The notes below the pieces were generated by a model. That model did not search any database. It had not been told where the DNA came from and was given only the letters and a program-made list of their open reading frames with translations. This document shows positions 18,318-31,004 of a stretch of DNA of 64,000 bases, one piece after another (the first letter of the stretch is position 1; each line of letters opens with the position of its first letter). The stretch lies in NCBI RefSeq assembly GCF_035989285.1, contig NZ_CP108513.1:4092001-4156000 (forward strand). Direction: 5' to 3'. A program made the translations under genes and the position numbers. The DNA is from Streptomyces sp. NBC_01235. Lineage in GTDB: Bacteria; Actinomycetota; Actinomycetes; Streptomycetales; Streptomycetaceae.

Positions 18318-18989
18318 TCACAGCCGCTTGACCCCCTTGATGCGACCCGCCCGGGTCGCCCGCGACTTGGCCGCCTTCAGCTTCAGGCCGCCCCGCTGCC
18401 CGCCGATCCTCAGCCCCGTCCCGGAGGAGAGCCAGCCGGAGGAGATGTTGGCGCTCTTGGCGGCGGAGTTGGTCTCCGCGAGGGGGTCGTTCTCGGCGCG
18501 CCGCGCCAGGAACATGATCGCCGGGACCACGAACGGGGCGAGCAGCAGGTCGTACAGGGCGGCCGTGAACAGCAGCCCGGTGAGGCCGACATGGCGGGCG
18601 GCGGTGTCGCCGACGAGGGCGCCGACCCCCGCGTACAGCAGGGTGGAGCCGATCGCGGCGCCGACGACCACGACCATCGGACCGGTGGCCGACTTGATCT
18701 GCCCGTTCTCGGGCTTGATGAGCCCGGCGAGGTAGCCGATCACGCACAGCACGAGGGCATAGCGCCCGGCGGCGTGGTCGGCGGGCGGGGCGAGGTCGGC
18801 CAGCAGACCGGCGCCGAAGCCGATGAGGGCGCCGCCGACATGGCCGTAGACCATGGCGAGGCCCAGGACGGTGAGCAGGAGGAGGTCGGGGACGGCGCCG
18901 GGGAGGTGGAGGCGGGCGAGGACGCTCACCTGGACCACCAGGGCGACGACGACCAGCGGGACGGAGAGCAGGATCCGGTTGACGCGCAT
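18318..18989 (-). CDS. mreD: Rod shape-determining protein MreD
   Basis: 223 residues. The first 165 are hydrophobic with five or six predicted membrane spans, starting RILLSVPLVVVALVV. A basic tail of about 50 residues (GGLKLKAAKSRATRAGRIKG) follows, as in other actinobacterial MreD proteins. It links MreC to the cytoplasmic complex. The ATG at 18987-18989 lies 15 bp after mreC, so the genes form an operon. Confidence 0.93.
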   Translation of the reverse strand: MRVNRILLSVPLVVVALVVQVSVLARLHLPGAVPDLLLLTVLGLAMVYGHVGGALIGFGAGLLADLAPPADHAAGRYALVLCVIGYLAGLIKPENGQIKSATGPMVVVVGAAIGSTLLYAGVGALVGDTAARHVGLTGLLFTAALYDLLLAPFVVPAIMFLARRAENDPLAETNSAAKSANISSGWLSSGTGLRIGGQRGGLKLKAAKSRATRAGRIKGVKRL

Positions 18990-19004
18990 GGGGGTTGTCA
19001 GCTC

Positions 19005-19943
19005 CTACTGCTGCTGGCCGTCTTCGGGTGCGTTCGCGTTCGGAGTGACCGTGACGGTCACCGTCGGCGTGGGGACCGGTTTGGGCTTCGAGGGGAGCAC
19101 GGTGTCGCGCGGGTCCTTCTTCGGGGCCTGGACGACGACGCCGACGATGTCGAGCTTGGTGAAGCTGACGTACGGCGTGACGTAGAGGGTGCGGGTGAGG
19201 TCGCCGCCGGAGGGGTCGACGCGGGAGACGACGCCGACGGGGACGCCGGGCACAAAAGGCTTGTCGGCCTGCGAACCGAAGGTGACCAGCCGGTCGCCCT
19301 TCTTCACGTCGGCCTTGCCGTTGAGGAGTTCGACGCGCAGCGGCCGGTCGCCCTGCCCGGAGGTGAAGCCGAGCTCGTCGGACGCCTCCATCCGGGTGCC
19401 GACGGTGAAGTCGGGGTCGGAGGCGAGGAGCACGGTCGAGGTGTCGGGTCCGACGGTGGTGACCCGTCCGACGAGCCCGTCCCCGTTCAGGACCGTCATG
19501 TCGCGCTTGACGCCGTCGTTCGCGCCGACGTCGATGGTGATGGTCCAGGAGAAGCCCTGGGCCGCTCCTATCGCGATGACCTCCGCGCCCTTGATGCCGT
19601 ACTGGCCCGCGCCGGCGATCTTCAGCATCTTGTCGAGCTGCGCGAGGCGGCTGCGGTTGCGGTCGTCGCTGCCGAGTTTCGCCTTGAGGGCCGCGTTCTC
19701 CTTCTCCAGCTCGGAGAGCCGGTCATGGCGTGCGCCGGAGTCACGGACGGCGGAGACGGCGTTGCCGACGGGATCCACCGCCGACGACACACCGTCCTCG
19801 ATCGGACCGAAGGCCGCGGCCGCGGCCTGCCGGGCGCCGTCGACCGGGGAGTCCTCACCGCCGCGGATGTCCACCGTGATCAGCGCGAACGCGATGGCGA
19901 TCAGCAGCACCAGGAGCAGCCGGCTCTCTCGTGTGTCCCTCAC
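19005..19943 (-). CDS. mreC: Rod shape-determining protein MreC
   Basis: 312 residues. One N-terminal membrane span (about 8-24), then a coiled coil (LSELEKENAALKAKLG, about 75-90) and the beta-rich MreC core with GAAQGFSWTITIDVGANDG and GDGLVGRVTTVGPD. The C-terminus is a Pro/Thr-rich tail. It is a periplasm-side scaffold that organises the elongation enzymes. Start is a GTG. It is downstream of mreB, with about 195 bp between. Confidence 0.95.
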   Translation of the reverse strand: MRDTRESRLLLVLLIAIAFALITVDIRGGEDSPVDGARQAAAAAFGPIEDGVSSAVDPVGNAVSAVRDSGARHDRLSELEKENAALKAKLGSDDRNRSRLAQLDKMLKIAGAGQYGIKGAEVIAIGAAQGFSWTITIDVGANDGVKRDMTVLNGDGLVGRVTTVGPDTSTVLLASDPDFTVGTRMEASDELGFTSGQGDRPLRVELLNGKADVKKGDRLVTFGSQADKPFVPGVPVGVVSRVDPSGGDLTRTLYVTPYVSFTKLDIVGVVVQAPKKDPRDTVLPSKPKPVPTPTVTVTVTPNANAPEDGQQQ

Positions 19944-19990
19944 GTGCGGCGGCCGTGCCCTTCCTCGAGAGAAAAAACCAGGATCAGAAT

Positions 19991-20022
19991 CAGGAAGCAG
20001 GTTCAGGAAGCAGGTTCAGGAA
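19991..20022. repeat. 13-bp direct repeat between mreB and mreC
   Basis: CAGGAAGCAGGTT occurs at 19991-20003 and again at 20004-20016, followed by a third partial copy. It lies just before the mreC start in the transcribed strand. Confidence 0.85.
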
Positions 20023-20138
20023 TTCGGGTAGCCCCGGGCCAGGATGACCAAGGGCGCTTTGTGGGAGCTTATGCCTCGATATCAACGATCCGCCGCACGA
20101 GAGGAGATCGTCCCGTACGGCGGAATCGAAGCGTTACG

Positions 20139-21170
20139 TCATCTGCGGGGCGCGGCGTCCAGCACCTGCTGGAGCGCCTCGAACTCCTCGACGCACTTGC
20201 CGGAACCGAGCGCCACGCTGTCCAGCGGGTCCTCGGCGATGTGGATGGGCATGCCGGTCTCCCGGCGCAGCCGCTCGTCCAGACCGCGCAACAGGGCTCC
20301 GCCGCCGGTCAGAACGATTCCGCGGTCCATGATGTCGCCGGACAACTCCGGGGGACACTTGTCGAGAGTGGTCTTCACGGCGTCGACGATCGCGTTGACC
20401 GGTTCCTCGATGGCCTTGCGCACCTCGGCGGCCGAGACGACGACGGTCTTGGGCAGACCGGAGACGAGGTCCCGGCCGCGGATTTCGGTGTGCTGGTCGT
20501 CGTCGAGGTCGTACGCCGAACCGATCGTGATCTTGATCTGTTCGGCGGTCCGCTCACCGAGGAGGAGGCTGTACTCCTTCTTGATGTGCTGGATGATCGC
20601 GTTGTCCAGTTCGTCGCCCGCGACACGGATGGACTGGGCGGTGACGATGCCTCCGAGCGAGATGACCGCGACCTCCGTGGTGCCGCCGCCGATGTCCACC
20701 ACCATGTTGCCCGTGGCCTCGTGGACCGGCAGGCCCGAGCCGATGGCCGCGGCCATGGGCTCCTCGATGATGTGCACCTGACGGGCGCCGGCCTGGGTCG
20801 ACGCCTCGATGACGGCGCGGCGCTCGACGCCCGTGATGCCCGAAGGCACACAGACGACGACCCGCGGACGAGCCAGATACCGCCGCTTGTGGATCTTCAG
20901 GATGAAGTAGCGGAGCATCCGCTCGGTGATCTCGAAGTCGGCGATCACGCCGTCCTTCAGCGGACGCACGGCAACGATGTTGCCGGGTGTGCGCCCGATC
21001 ATCTTCTTCGCTTCGGCGCCGACCGCGAGGATGCCACCGGTGTTGGTGTTGATCGCGACGACGGACGGCTCGTTGAGTACGATCCCGCGACCCCTGACGT
21101 ACACCAGCGTGTTGGCGGTCCCGAGGTCGACAGCCATGTCACGGCCGATGAACGACATTGAGTTCCCCAT
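20139..21170 (-). CDS. mreB: Actin-like cell shape protein MreB
   Basis: 343 residues, the usual length. It has the actin-fold nucleotide motifs: phosphate 1 [13 protein letters not shown] near residue 13, phosphate 2 [13 protein letters not shown] near 162, and the adenosine motif [12 protein letters not shown] near 290. MreB filaments guide peptidoglycan synthesis; in Streptomyces the main role is spore-wall assembly. The frame is open upstream, so the start is a choice. ATG 21168-21170 gives MGNSMSFIG; the second ATG, at 21156-21158, gives MSFIG and has a purine-rich GGGGA 5 nt before it. Either is possible. Confidence 0.96.
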   Translation of the reverse strand: MGNSMSFIGRDMAVDLGTANTLVYVRGRGIVLNEPSVVAINTNTGGILAVGAEAKKMIGRTPGNIVAVRPLKDGVIADFEITERMLRYFILKIHKRRYLARPRVVVCVPSGITGVERRAVIEASTQAGARQVHIIEEPMAAAIGSGLPVHEATGNMVVDIGGGTTEVAVISLGGIVTAQSIRVAGDELDNAIIQHIKKEYSLLLGERTAEQIKITIGSAYDLDDDQHTEIRGRDLVSGLPKTVVVSAAEVRKAIEEPVNAIVDAVKTTLDKCPPELSGDIMDRGIVLTGGGALLRGLDERLRRETGMPIHIAEDPLDSVALGSGKCVEEFEALQQVLDAAPRR

Positions 21171-21390
21171 CAGGATTCGACTGGCCTTCCATGAGCTTTG
21201 AGGGCTTTTCAGGTCGGCGTGGTGGGTGCTGTGACGTGAAGGCTTCCATCGTAAACGCGCCTGCACGGACACTGCGGAGCGGTCTCCGCCATTGTTTGCA
21301 GATGCTGTGTGGGTTCGCTTCTGGAGACGGGCGTTCGGGGGCTCACGTTCCCTCGATCGCCCGTTTCAGCCGCGTCGGCCGCGGTCGGTC

Positions 21391-21804
21391 TCAGACACGA
21401 CCGGGGAAGAAGATCTTCACCTCGCGCTCGGCGGACTCCTCGGAGTCGGAGGCGTGGATCAGGTTCTCGCGGACGATGACGCCGTAGTCGCCGCGAATGG
21501 AGCCGGGGGCGGCGGCGATCGGGTCGGTCGGACCGGCGAGCGCGCGCACACCCTCGATGACCCGCTCGCCCTCGACGATCAGCGCGACGACCGGACCGGA
21601 GGCCATGAACTCGACCAGCGGCTCGTAGAAGGGCTTGCCCTTGTGCTCGCCGTAGTGCTGCTCCAGCGTGTCCTGGTCCAGGGTCCGCAGCTCCAGCGCG
21701 GTGATCTGCCAGCCGGCCTTGCGCTCGATACGGCTGATGATCTCGCCGGTCAGGCCACGACGGACGGCGTCGGGCTTGAGCAGGACGAGGGTGCGCTGGC
21801 TCAC
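21391..21804 (-). CDS. ndk: Nucleoside-diphosphate kinase
   Basis: 137 residues, standard length. RTLVLLKPDAVRRG is at the N-terminus, and the phospho-histidine is H117 in NLIHASDS. It transfers the gamma-phosphate of ATP to NDPs. The GTG start at 21804 has GGAG 7 nt upstream. Next on the same strand come mreB (downstream) and DUF4233-folC-valS (upstream). Confidence 0.97.
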   Translation of the reverse strand: MSQRTLVLLKPDAVRRGLTGEIISRIERKAGWQITALELRTLDQDTLEQHYGEHKGKPFYEPLVEFMASGPVVALIVEGERVIEGVRALAGPTDPIAAAPGSIRGDYGVIVRENLIHASDSEESAEREVKIFFPGRV

Positions 21805-21883
21805 GGGGTGACTCCTTCTACTGCCGGTATCTACTGCCGGTGTGTGCGGTGGGATGAGGTTACAGGGCGTGTCCGGAAACCTG

Positions 21884-22249
21884 TTACGCAGCGTCAGCAG
21901 TATCCGGAGAGGCGGCTGCGGCCTGCGCGGCGAAGCGGGCCTTCGCCTCGTCGACCTTCCTGCCGAAGTGCACCGACGCCCACCACAGGGCCCCGAAGAG
22001 CACCCCCATGAAGAACATGATCGGGACGAAGAAGCCGGACGCGACGAGGGCGATCTGCAGCGCCCAGCCGAGAGCGACGCCCCCGGGCCGGGTGACCATG
22101 CCGCACAACAGCACGCTGAGGAGCATGGCGATGCCGCAGACCGTCCACACCGTGGACGGGGACAGGTCGGCGTCCTTCATGGCGACCAGACCGGCGAAGC
22201 CGATGACGAAGAACTCGCCGATCAGGGTCGAGGAGCAGAGCGTACGCAT
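21884..22249 (-). CDS. DUF4233 small membrane protein
   Basis: 121 residues with four hydrophobic segments (GEFFVIGFAGLVAM, VWTVCGIAMLLSVLLCGM, and two more at about 65-100) and a charged C-terminus. The family is found just downstream of folC in actinobacteria and has no known function. The frame runs back into folC, but the ATG at 22247-22249 has a good GAGGT site and begins 10 bp after the folC stop. Confidence 0.85.
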   Translation of the reverse strand: MRTLCSSTLIGEFFVIGFAGLVAMKDADLSPSTVWTVCGIAMLLSVLLCGMVTRPGGVALGWALQIALVASGFFVPIMFFMGVLFGALWWASVHFGRKVDEAKARFAAQAAAASPDTADAA

Positions 22250-22259
22250 GGCGGGGACC

Positions 22260-23744
22260 TCAGCCCTTCCCGAGAAGCAGTCGGGCCTCGCCGACGGTGA
22301 TGACGGAACCGGTGACCAGCACGCCGCCGCCGGCGAACTCGCCGTCCTCCTCGGCGAGAGTGATCGCCGCCTCCAGGGCGTCGGGCAGCCGCGGCTCGAC
22401 CTGGACGCGGTCGTCGCCGAACACCTCGACGGCGATCGCCGCCAACTCGTCGGCGTCCATCGCACGGTGGCTGGAGTTCTGGGTGACGACGATCTCCGCG
22501 AAGATCGGCTCGAAGGCCTCCAGGAGCCCCCGCACGTTCTTGTCGCCGCTGGCCCCGACCACTCCGATCAGCCGGCTGAAGTCGAAGGCCTCGCCGACGG
22601 CCTCGGCGGTGGCGCGGGCCCCGGCCGGGTTGTGCGCGGCGTCGAGGACGACGGTCGGGGAGCGCCGTACGACCTCGAGGCGGCCCGGGGAGGAGACGGC
22701 CGCGAAGGCCTTGCGGACCGTGTCGATGTCGAGCGGCTCGGGCCGCTGGGAGCCGACACCGAAGAACGCCTCGACGGCGGCGAGCGCGACGGCCGCGTTG
22801 TGCGCCTGGTAGGGACCGTGCAGGGGCAGGTACACCTCGGGGTACTCGCCGCCCAGCCCGCGCAGGGTGATCAGCTGCCCGCCGACGGCGACATGCCGGG
22901 CGACGACCCCGAACTCCAGCCCTTCCCGGGCCACGGTCGCGTCGACCTCGACGGCCTTCTTCAGCAGCACCTGGGCCGCGTCGACGGGCTGCTGGGCCAG
23001 GATGACCGTCGCGTCCTGCTTGATGATCCCGCCCTTCTCGGCGGCGATCGCGGCGGGCGTCTCCCCGAGCCGGTCGGTGTGGTCGAGGTCGATGGGCGTG
23101 ACGACGGCGACGTCACCGTCGATGACGTTCGTCGCGTCCCACGAGCCGCCCATCCCCACTTCCACGACGGCGACGTCGGCGGGCGCGTCCGCGAAGGCGG
23201 CGTACGCCATGCCGGTGAGCACCTCGAAGAAGGACAGCCGGTACTCCTGCTGGGCGTCGACCATCTCGACGTACGGCTTGATGTCCTGGTACGTCTCGAT
23301 GAACCGCTCGGCGGAGATCGGCGCGCCGTCCAGGCTGATCCGCTCGGTGATCGACTGGACGTGGGGGCTCGTGTACCGGCCGGTGCGCAGCTCGAAGGCG
23401 CCGAGAAGCGCCTCGATCATGCGGGCGGTGGACGTCTTGCCGTTCGTCCCGGTGATGTGGATCGAGGGGTACGAGCGCTGCGGGTCCCCCAGCACGTCCA
23501 TCAGCGCGGCGATGCGGCCGACGGAGGGCTCCAGCTTGGTCTCGCCCCAGCGGGTGGCCAGCTCCGCCTCGACCTCGCGCAGGGCCTTGTCGACCTCGGG
23601 GTCCTCGGGACGCGCGGGCACGTCTGCGCCGGGGGCTCCGCCCTGGGTACGCAGGGTGCGGCTGCCGGCCTCGATGACCGCGAGGTCCGGGTCGCGGTCG
23701 GTCTCGGCGGCGACGATCTCGTCGAACGGGTCGCTTTCAGTCAC
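22260..23744 (-). CDS. folC: Bifunctional folylpolyglutamate/dihydrofolate synthase
   Basis: 494 residues. ATP-binding loop GTNGKTSTARMIEALL near residue 98, MGGSWDATNVIDGDVAVVTPIDLDHTD near 195, and the C-terminal ligase domain (VVLDAAHNPAGARATAE near 370). It adds glutamates to folates. An 85-residue acidic N-terminal extension precedes the core. GTG start. A hairpin at 23781-23819 separates it from valS, so it may have its own promoter. Confidence 0.95.
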   Translation of the reverse strand: MTESDPFDEIVAAETDRDPDLAVIEAGSRTLRTQGGAPGADVPARPEDPEVDKALREVEAELATRWGETKLEPSVGRIAALMDVLGDPQRSYPSIHITGTNGKTSTARMIEALLGAFELRTGRYTSPHVQSITERISLDGAPISAERFIETYQDIKPYVEMVDAQQEYRLSFFEVLTGMAYAAFADAPADVAVVEVGMGGSWDATNVIDGDVAVVTPIDLDHTDRLGETPAAIAAEKGGIIKQDATVILAQQPVDAAQVLLKKAVEVDATVAREGLEFGVVARHVAVGGQLITLRGLGGEYPEVYLPLHGPYQAHNAAVALAAVEAFFGVGSQRPEPLDIDTVRKAFAAVSSPGRLEVVRRSPTVVLDAAHNPAGARATAEAVGEAFDFSRLIGVVGASGDKNVRGLLEAFEPIFAEIVVTQNSSHRAMDADELAAIAVEVFGDDRVQVEPRLPDALEAAITLAEEDGEFAGGGVLVTGSVITVGEARLLLGKG

Positions 23745-23780
23745 AGGGCCAGTCTACGGACGGCTGCTGACAGACGTAGG

Positions 23781-23819
23781 CGAAGGCCCCCGGAACCGTA
23801 CTGGTCGCGAGGGCCTTCG
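23781..23819 (-). terminator. valS terminator
   Basis: 9-bp perfect stem (CGAAGGCCC with its complement) in the 90-bp valS-folC gap, 16 bp past the valS stop. Confidence 0.65.
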
Positions 23820-23834
23820 TCTGCGTACTGGTGG

Positions 23835-26459
<2,625 letters not shown>

Positions 26460-26556
26460 GGGGCCAGTTTAGGGGTGTCACCGGGCCGTCCCGAAACGTG
26501 TTTGCTCTGTAACGGTAGGGGCCCCGCTGCCGTGCAGGTGTTGGCTTTGAGCCAGG

Positions 26557-26571
26557 ATGTGAAAATCACAT
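26557..26571. promoter_or_regulatory. Short inverted repeat ahead of the Pro/Gln-rich protein gene
   Basis: ATGTGA, AAA, TCACAT: 6-bp arms, 25 bp before the start codon. It could be an operator. The spacing does not fit the Crp consensus. Confidence 0.35.
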
Positions 26572-26595
26572 AAGCATCTGGAGGGGAACCCAGAA

Positions 26596-27597
26596 ATGAG
26601 TCACAACCAGCCGGGCCCGTACGGCGGGCAGCCCCAGCAGCCCGGACCGTACGGCCAGCCCGGACCGTACGGCCAGCCGCCGCAGGCGCCCCAGCCCGGC
26701 TACGGCTACCCCCAGCAGCCCCCCGCCCCGCAGCCCGGCTACGGCTACCCGCAGCAGCCCCCGCAGGGCGTCCCGCCGCAGACCCCGCCCTACGGCCAGC
26801 AGCCGCCGTACGGCCAGCCGCCGACCCCTCCTTACGGCCAGCAGCCGCCCTACGGCCAGCCTCCCTACGGCGTCCCGCAGCCCCCGGCGCCGAGCGGCGG
26901 CGGCAAGAAGTCGGCCATCATCGTCGGCGCGGTGGCGGTCGTGGCGGCGATCGGCGTGGGCGCGTACTTCGTGCTCGGCGGGAGCAGCAGCGCCGGCGGC
27001 CTCAAGGACGACGGCGCGCACAAGCTGTCGACGCCGGCGACCGTGCTCACCGACTACAAGCGGGCCTCCAAGGACGGCGCGAGCGCGAGCGACGACTCGG
27101 CCGCCGACCTGGAGAAGAGCGGCGTCAAGAACGGCAAGAGCGTGATCGGCGTCTACTCGACGGCGGACCTGACCGGGTACGACCCCGACGACCCGAGCAC
27201 CGTTCCCGACGCGTCCGAGCTCGCGACGGCCAAGGGCATCACCTACGCCGGCGCCTACGGAACGATCGACGACCCCGAGAAGGCGCTGGACACGTTCTTC
27301 GCCAACTTCAAGAAGTCGTCCGAGGAGAGCTCCTCCGACAGCAGCAGCACCGCCTCGGACGCCGAGCTGGTCGGCGAGCCGGAGGAGGCCGACCTCGACG
27401 GCGCGGTCATGAAGTGCCAGGCGGCCAAGGGCACGGACAAGGCCACCAAGCAGGTGAAGACCGACTGGTTCTGCGCGTGGGCCGACTACAGCACCATCGC
27501 CATGGTGTCGCCGGGTGACGCCACGAAGGGCATCACCAAGGACGTGGCGATCGACATCACCACGAAGCTGCGCGACGAGGTCCGCGTCAAGGCATGA
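26596..27597 (+). CDS. Pro/Gln/Gly/Tyr-rich membrane-anchored protein, function unknown
   Basis: 333 residues. The first 100 residues are a disordered repeat of PYGQP, QQPP and PGYGYPQQP units. A single membrane span follows (AIIVGAVAVVAAIGVGAYFVLGG in two runs, about 112-134). The remaining 200 residues are outside, acidic, with a Ser-rich stretch and two Cys (MKCQAAKG and WFCAWADYS) that could form a disulfide. This layout is common in Streptomyces envelope proteins of unknown role. Ribosome site GGAGGGG lies 10 nt upstream. It stands alone, ending at a strong terminator. Confidence 0.85.
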   Translation: MSHNQPGPYGGQPQQPGPYGQPGPYGQPPQAPQPGYGYPQQPPAPQPGYGYPQQPPQGVPPQTPPYGQQPPYGQPPTPPYGQQPPYGQPPYGVPQPPAPSGGGKKSAIIVGAVAVVAAIGVGAYFVLGGSSSAGGLKDDGAHKLSTPATVLTDYKRASKDGASASDDSAADLEKSGVKNGKSVIGVYSTADLTGYDPDDPSTVPDASELATAKGITYAGAYGTIDDPEKALDTFFANFKKSSEESSSDSSSTASDAELVGEPEEADLDGAVMKCQAAKGTDKATKQVKTDWFCAWADYSTIAMVSPGDATKGITKDVAIDITTKLRDEVRVKA

Positions 27598-27607
27598 CCC
27601 GCCCGGG

Positions 27608-27677
27608 GGCTCAGCCAGTCGACTGCTGAGCCGCCCAACCACGAAGGGGCCCCGGTCGGTTGACCGGGGCCCCTTCG
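27608..27677. terminator. Double hairpin, bidirectional terminator
   Basis: A first hairpin (27608-27632, 8-bp arms GGCTCAGC/GCTGAGCC) is followed by a perfect 16-bp stem with a GGTT loop (27642-27677). It lies between the convergent Pro/Gln-rich protein gene and clpX. Confidence 0.9.
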
Positions 27678-27692
27678 GCGTTCTCTGAGCGC

Positions 27693-28982
27693 CTACGCCG
27701 TCTTCTGCTCGCCCGGGCCGCGGCCGCCGCGTGCGTCGCGCGGGATCAGGGTCGGGTTGACGTTGGACAGGACGACGTCCGCCGTGATGACCACGCGGGC
27801 CACGTCCTTGCGGGACGGGACCTCGTACATGACCGCCTGGAGGACCTCCTCCATGATGGCGCGCAGGCCGCGGGCGCCGGTCTGGCGGAGGATGGCCTGG
27901 TCGGCGATGGCCTCCAGGGCCTCCCGCTCGAAGTCCAGCTCCACGCCGTCGAGTTCGAAGAGCCGCTGGTACTGCTTCACGAGCGCGTTGCGCGGCTCGA
28001 TCAGGATCTGCAGGAGCGCCTCGCGGTCCAGGTTGTGGACCGAGGTGATGACCGGGAGACGGCCGATGAACTCCGGGATCATGCCGAACTTGACCAGGTC
28101 CTCGGGCATGACGGCCTCGAACTGGTCCTTGGACTCCAGCTCGCGCTTGGAACGGATCGTCGCGCCGAAGCCGATGCCCTTGGCGCCGGCCCGGGTCTCG
28201 ATGATCTTCTCCAGGCCCGAGAAGGCGCCGCCCACGATGAACAGCACGTTCGTCGTGTCGATCTGGATGAACTCCTGGTGCGGGTGCTTGCGGCCGCCCT
28301 GCGGCGGGACCGAGGCCGTGGTGCCCTCGAGGATCTTCAGGAGGGCCTGCTGGACACCTTCGCCCGACACGTCGCGCGTGATGGAGGGGTTTTCACTCTT
28401 CCTCGCGACCTTGTCGATCTCGTCGATGTAGATGATCCCGGTCTCGGCCTTCTTGACGTCGTAGTCGGCGGCCTGGATCAGCTTCAGCAGGATGTTCTCG
28501 ACGTCCTCGCCGACGTACCCCGCCTCGGTCAGCGCCGTGGCGTCGGCGATCGCGAACGGGACGTTCAGCATGCGCGCCAGGGTCTGGGCGAGGAGCGTCT
28601 TGCCCGAGCCCGTGGGGCCGAGCAGGAGGATGTTGGACTTCGCCAACTCGATCGCGTCGTCGCGGCCTTGGGCGCCGCCGTTCTCACCGGCCTGGACGCG
28701 CTTGTAGTGGTTGTACACCGCGACCGACAGGGCCTTCTTGGCGGGCTCCTGGCCCACCACGTAGCCCTCGAGGAACTCGTAGATCTCGCGCGGCTTCGGG
28801 AGTTCCTCCCAGCGGACCTCGCTCGTCTCCGCGAGCTCTTCCTCGATGATCTCGTTGCAGAGATCGATGCACTCGTCGCAGATGTAGACACCGGGCCCTG
28901 CGATGAGCTTCTTGACCTGCTTCTGGCTCTTGCCGCAGAACGAGCACTTGAGCAGATCGCCGCCGTCACCGATGCGTGCCAC
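27693..28982 (-). CDS. clpX: ATP-dependent Clp protease ATP-binding subunit ClpX
   Basis: 429 residues. An N-terminal zinc finger uses C13, C16, C35 and C38 (CSFC, CDEC). The AAA+ module has Walker A GPTGSGKT near residue 122, Walker [10 protein letters not shown] near 185 and the IGF-type loop region for ClpP docking. It unfolds proteins and feeds them to ClpP. GTG start. clpP2 lies upstream on the same strand, 180 bp away, so clpX may also have its own promoter. Confidence 0.98.
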   Translation of the reverse strand: MARIGDGGDLLKCSFCGKSQKQVKKLIAGPGVYICDECIDLCNEIIEEELAETSEVRWEELPKPREIYEFLEGYVVGQEPAKKALSVAVYNHYKRVQAGENGGAQGRDDAIELAKSNILLLGPTGSGKTLLAQTLARMLNVPFAIADATALTEAGYVGEDVENILLKLIQAADYDVKKAETGIIYIDEIDKVARKSENPSITRDVSGEGVQQALLKILEGTTASVPPQGGRKHPHQEFIQIDTTNVLFIVGGAFSGLEKIIETRAGAKGIGFGATIRSKRELESKDQFEAVMPEDLVKFGMIPEFIGRLPVITSVHNLDREALLQILIEPRNALVKQYQRLFELDGVELDFEREALEAIADQAILRQTGARGLRAIMEEVLQAVMYEVPSRKDVARVVITADVVLSNVNPTLIPRDARGGRGPGEQKTA

Positions 28983-29162
28983 GGTGTGCTTCCCCTTCGC
29001 CTGGGAGACGCCTGGACGCTTTCGAATCCAGCGGCTCCTGGTGCTGCCTTATTCCGACGGTACCTTGCCTGGGCCCCCGTTCGGGTCCCCCTTGGCACGG
29101 TTCACTGCGACGTGGACCGTGTCACACCGTGCCGAGGGGTCCGAACGGGACGCCCCCGTGCG

Positions 29163-29843
29163 TCAACGCAGAGACTCGTTGTTCATCTTCCGGGTGGAGA
29201 TGATCTGGTCGATCAGGCCGTACGCCAGCGCGTCCTCGGCCGTGAGGATCTTGTCGCGCTCGATGTCCTCGCGGATCTTCTCGATCGGCGTGGTGGAGTG
29301 CTTGGCCAGCATCTCCTCCAGCTGCGCGCGCATCCGGAGGATCTCGTTGGCGGCGATCTCCAGGTCGGAGACCTGACCGCGGCCAGTCTCACTGTACGGC
29401 TGGTGGATCAGCACGCGCGCGTTCGGCAGCGCCATGCGCTTGCCCGGCGTACCGGCGGCCAGCAGGATCGCGGCGGCGGAGGCCGCCTGGCCCATGCAGA
29501 CCGTCTGGATGTCGGGCTTCACGAACTGCATCGTGTCGTAGATGGCCGTCAGCGCGGTGAAGGAGCCGCCGGGGCTGTTGATGTAGATCGAGATGTCCCG
29601 GTCGGGGTCCATCGACTCCAGGCACAGCAGCTGCGCCATGACGTCGTTGGCGGAGGCGTCGTCGATCTGCACGCCGAGGAAGATCACGCGCTCCTCGAAG
29701 AGCTTCGCGTACGGGTCGTACTCGCGGACGCCCTGGGAGGTGCGCTCGACGAAGCGCGGGATGACGTAGCGGGACTCGGCGCGGGGGCCGGTGTATTCGG
29801 CCTCGGTGCGGGCGTAGATGCCGCTGCCGGGGAAGTCGTTCAC
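29163..29843 (-). CDS. clpP2: ATP-dependent Clp protease proteolytic subunit ClpP2
   Basis: 226 residues from the GTG at 29841-29843, which has AGGAG 5 nt upstream; the frame is open further. The catalytic residues are S122 (GQAASAAA), H147 (VLIHQP) and a later Asp. The N-terminus carries the extra 45-residue segment usual for actinobacterial ClpP2. It pairs with ClpP1 in a mixed 14-mer. The gap to clpP1 (29844-30113) is 270 bp, Gly/Leu-like low-complexity DNA rich in CTCCGGGA and GGAGGG words. That is long for an operon partner. Confidence 0.95.
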   Translation of the reverse strand: MNDFPGSGIYARTEAEYTGPRAESRYVIPRFVERTSQGVREYDPYAKLFEERVIFLGVQIDDASANDVMAQLLCLESMDPDRDISIYINSPGGSFTALTAIYDTMQFVKPDIQTVCMGQAASAAAILLAAGTPGKRMALPNARVLIHQPYSETGRGQVSDLEIAANEILRMRAQLEEMLAKHSTTPIEKIREDIERDKILTAEDALAYGLIDQIISTRKMNNESLR

Positions 29844-30113
29844 GGTGTCTCCTGGAGAGAGGGCTGGGGCGGTGGGCTGGAGGGGCTGGACGGGGCGCTG
29901 ACGGCTTCCGATGTCCTGGGTCACCCCCGGGGACCCTGAGGGTCCTTGCGGGCTCCAGGAGGGTCCGAGGGGCTTCCTGGAGCTCCGGGAGGGCCTCAGA
30001 GCCTCGGAGGGCTCCCGGAATTCCGGACTCTGGACTTCTGGGCTCCTGGACTTCGGAAGGGGCTCAAGGGCTCCGGGGAGCGCCCTGTGCGGCCCTGCTG
30101 CCGTCAGCGGCCC

Positions 30114-30731
30114 TCAGGCCGCCCCGGTACCGCCGCCGCCCGGCATGCCGGCCGCGGTGGGCATGATGTCGTCGATGAGGCCGTACTCCTTGGCCTCGAT
30201 CGGGTCGAACCAGCGGTCGCGGTCCGAGTCGATGGTGACCTGCTCCACCGTCTGGCCGGTGTGGAAGGCGGTCAGCTCCGCCATCCGCTTCTTGGTGTGC
30301 AGCAGCCGCTCGGCGTGGATCTTGATGTCCGACGCGGAGCCGGCGAGGCCGGCCGAGGGCTGGTGGATCAGGATCTCGGCGTTCGGCAGGGCGAAACGCT
30401 TGCCGGGGGTGCCGGCGCTGAGCAGGAACTGGCCCATGGAGGCCGCCATGCCCATGGCGATGGTCACCACGTCGTTCTTGATGTACTGCATGGTGTCGTA
30501 GATCGCCATGCCGGCCGTGATCGATCCGCCGGGGCTGTTGATGTAGAGGTAGATGTCCTTGTCCGGGTCGGAGGCAAGGAGCAGCAGCTGTGCGGTGATC
30601 TTGTTGGCGATGTCGTCGTCGACCGCCTGGCCGAGGAAGATGATCCGCTCGCCGAGCAGCCGGTTGTAGACCTGGTCGCCGAGGCCACCACCGATAGGGT
30701 CGCCGGCAGCTGTGGGCATCAGATTCGTCAC
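30114..30731 (-). CDS. clpP1: ATP-dependent Clp protease proteolytic subunit ClpP1
   Basis: 205 residues from the GTG at 30729-30731, preceded by AGGTGG at 4 nt. Catalytic S98 (MAASMGQF) and H123 (EILIHQP). The C-terminus is Gly/Ala-rich (GMPGGGG). It is the first gene of the clpP1-clpP2 unit. In Streptomyces this unit is activated by ClgR; two GTTCGCC half-sites lie upstream at 30865-30906. Confidence 0.96.
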   Translation of the reverse strand: MTNLMPTAAGDPIGGGLGDQVYNRLLGERIIFLGQAVDDDIANKITAQLLLLASDPDKDIYLYINSPGGSITAGMAIYDTMQYIKNDVVTIAMGMAASMGQFLLSAGTPGKRFALPNAEILIHQPSAGLAGSASDIKIHAERLLHTKKRMAELTAFHTGQTVEQVTIDSDRDRWFDPIEAKEYGLIDDIMPTAAGMPGGGGTGAA

Positions 30732-30864
30732 GTATCCACCTGCTCGTCTTACGACGGCGCCGGGCCGTCTCACGTGTACTGCCGGGGGCAACGGGGACTC
30801 CCCTGCCCTCGTACTCATGGACCCTAACGCGCGGGTCCCTTCGGGGAATCCCGGAGAGTGGAGT

Positions 30865-30906
30865 GTTCGCCGGGGGCGTAGTCGCCGGGGACGCAGCGTG
30901 TTCGCC
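30865..30906. promoter_or_regulatory. Candidate ClgR-like sites upstream of clpP1
   Basis: GTTCGCC occurs at 30865 and 30900. The first is followed by GCG after four bases. The ClgR motif I recall is GTTCGC(T) with a GCG about five bases on, so this is close but not exact. Confidence 0.3.
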
Positions 30907-30934
30907 GTGCCCCCCGGGCGCGCTGTCCCGCCGT

Positions 30935-30984
30935 ACGACAGAAGGGCCCCGGAGCGAATCCCGCCCCAGGGCCCCTCGTGTCGT
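30935..30984 (-). terminator. tig terminator
   Basis: Long imperfect hairpin (ACGACAGAAGGGCCC against GGGCCCCTCGTGTCGT), 20 bp after the tig stop codon. Confidence 0.65.
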
Positions 30985-31004
30985 CAGAAGTGACGCGAGG
31001 CCAC

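Noticed and set aside
26557..26571. Crp/cAMP receptor site
   Set aside because: The arms TGTGA/TCACA are 3 bp apart; the known site needs a 6-bp spacer.
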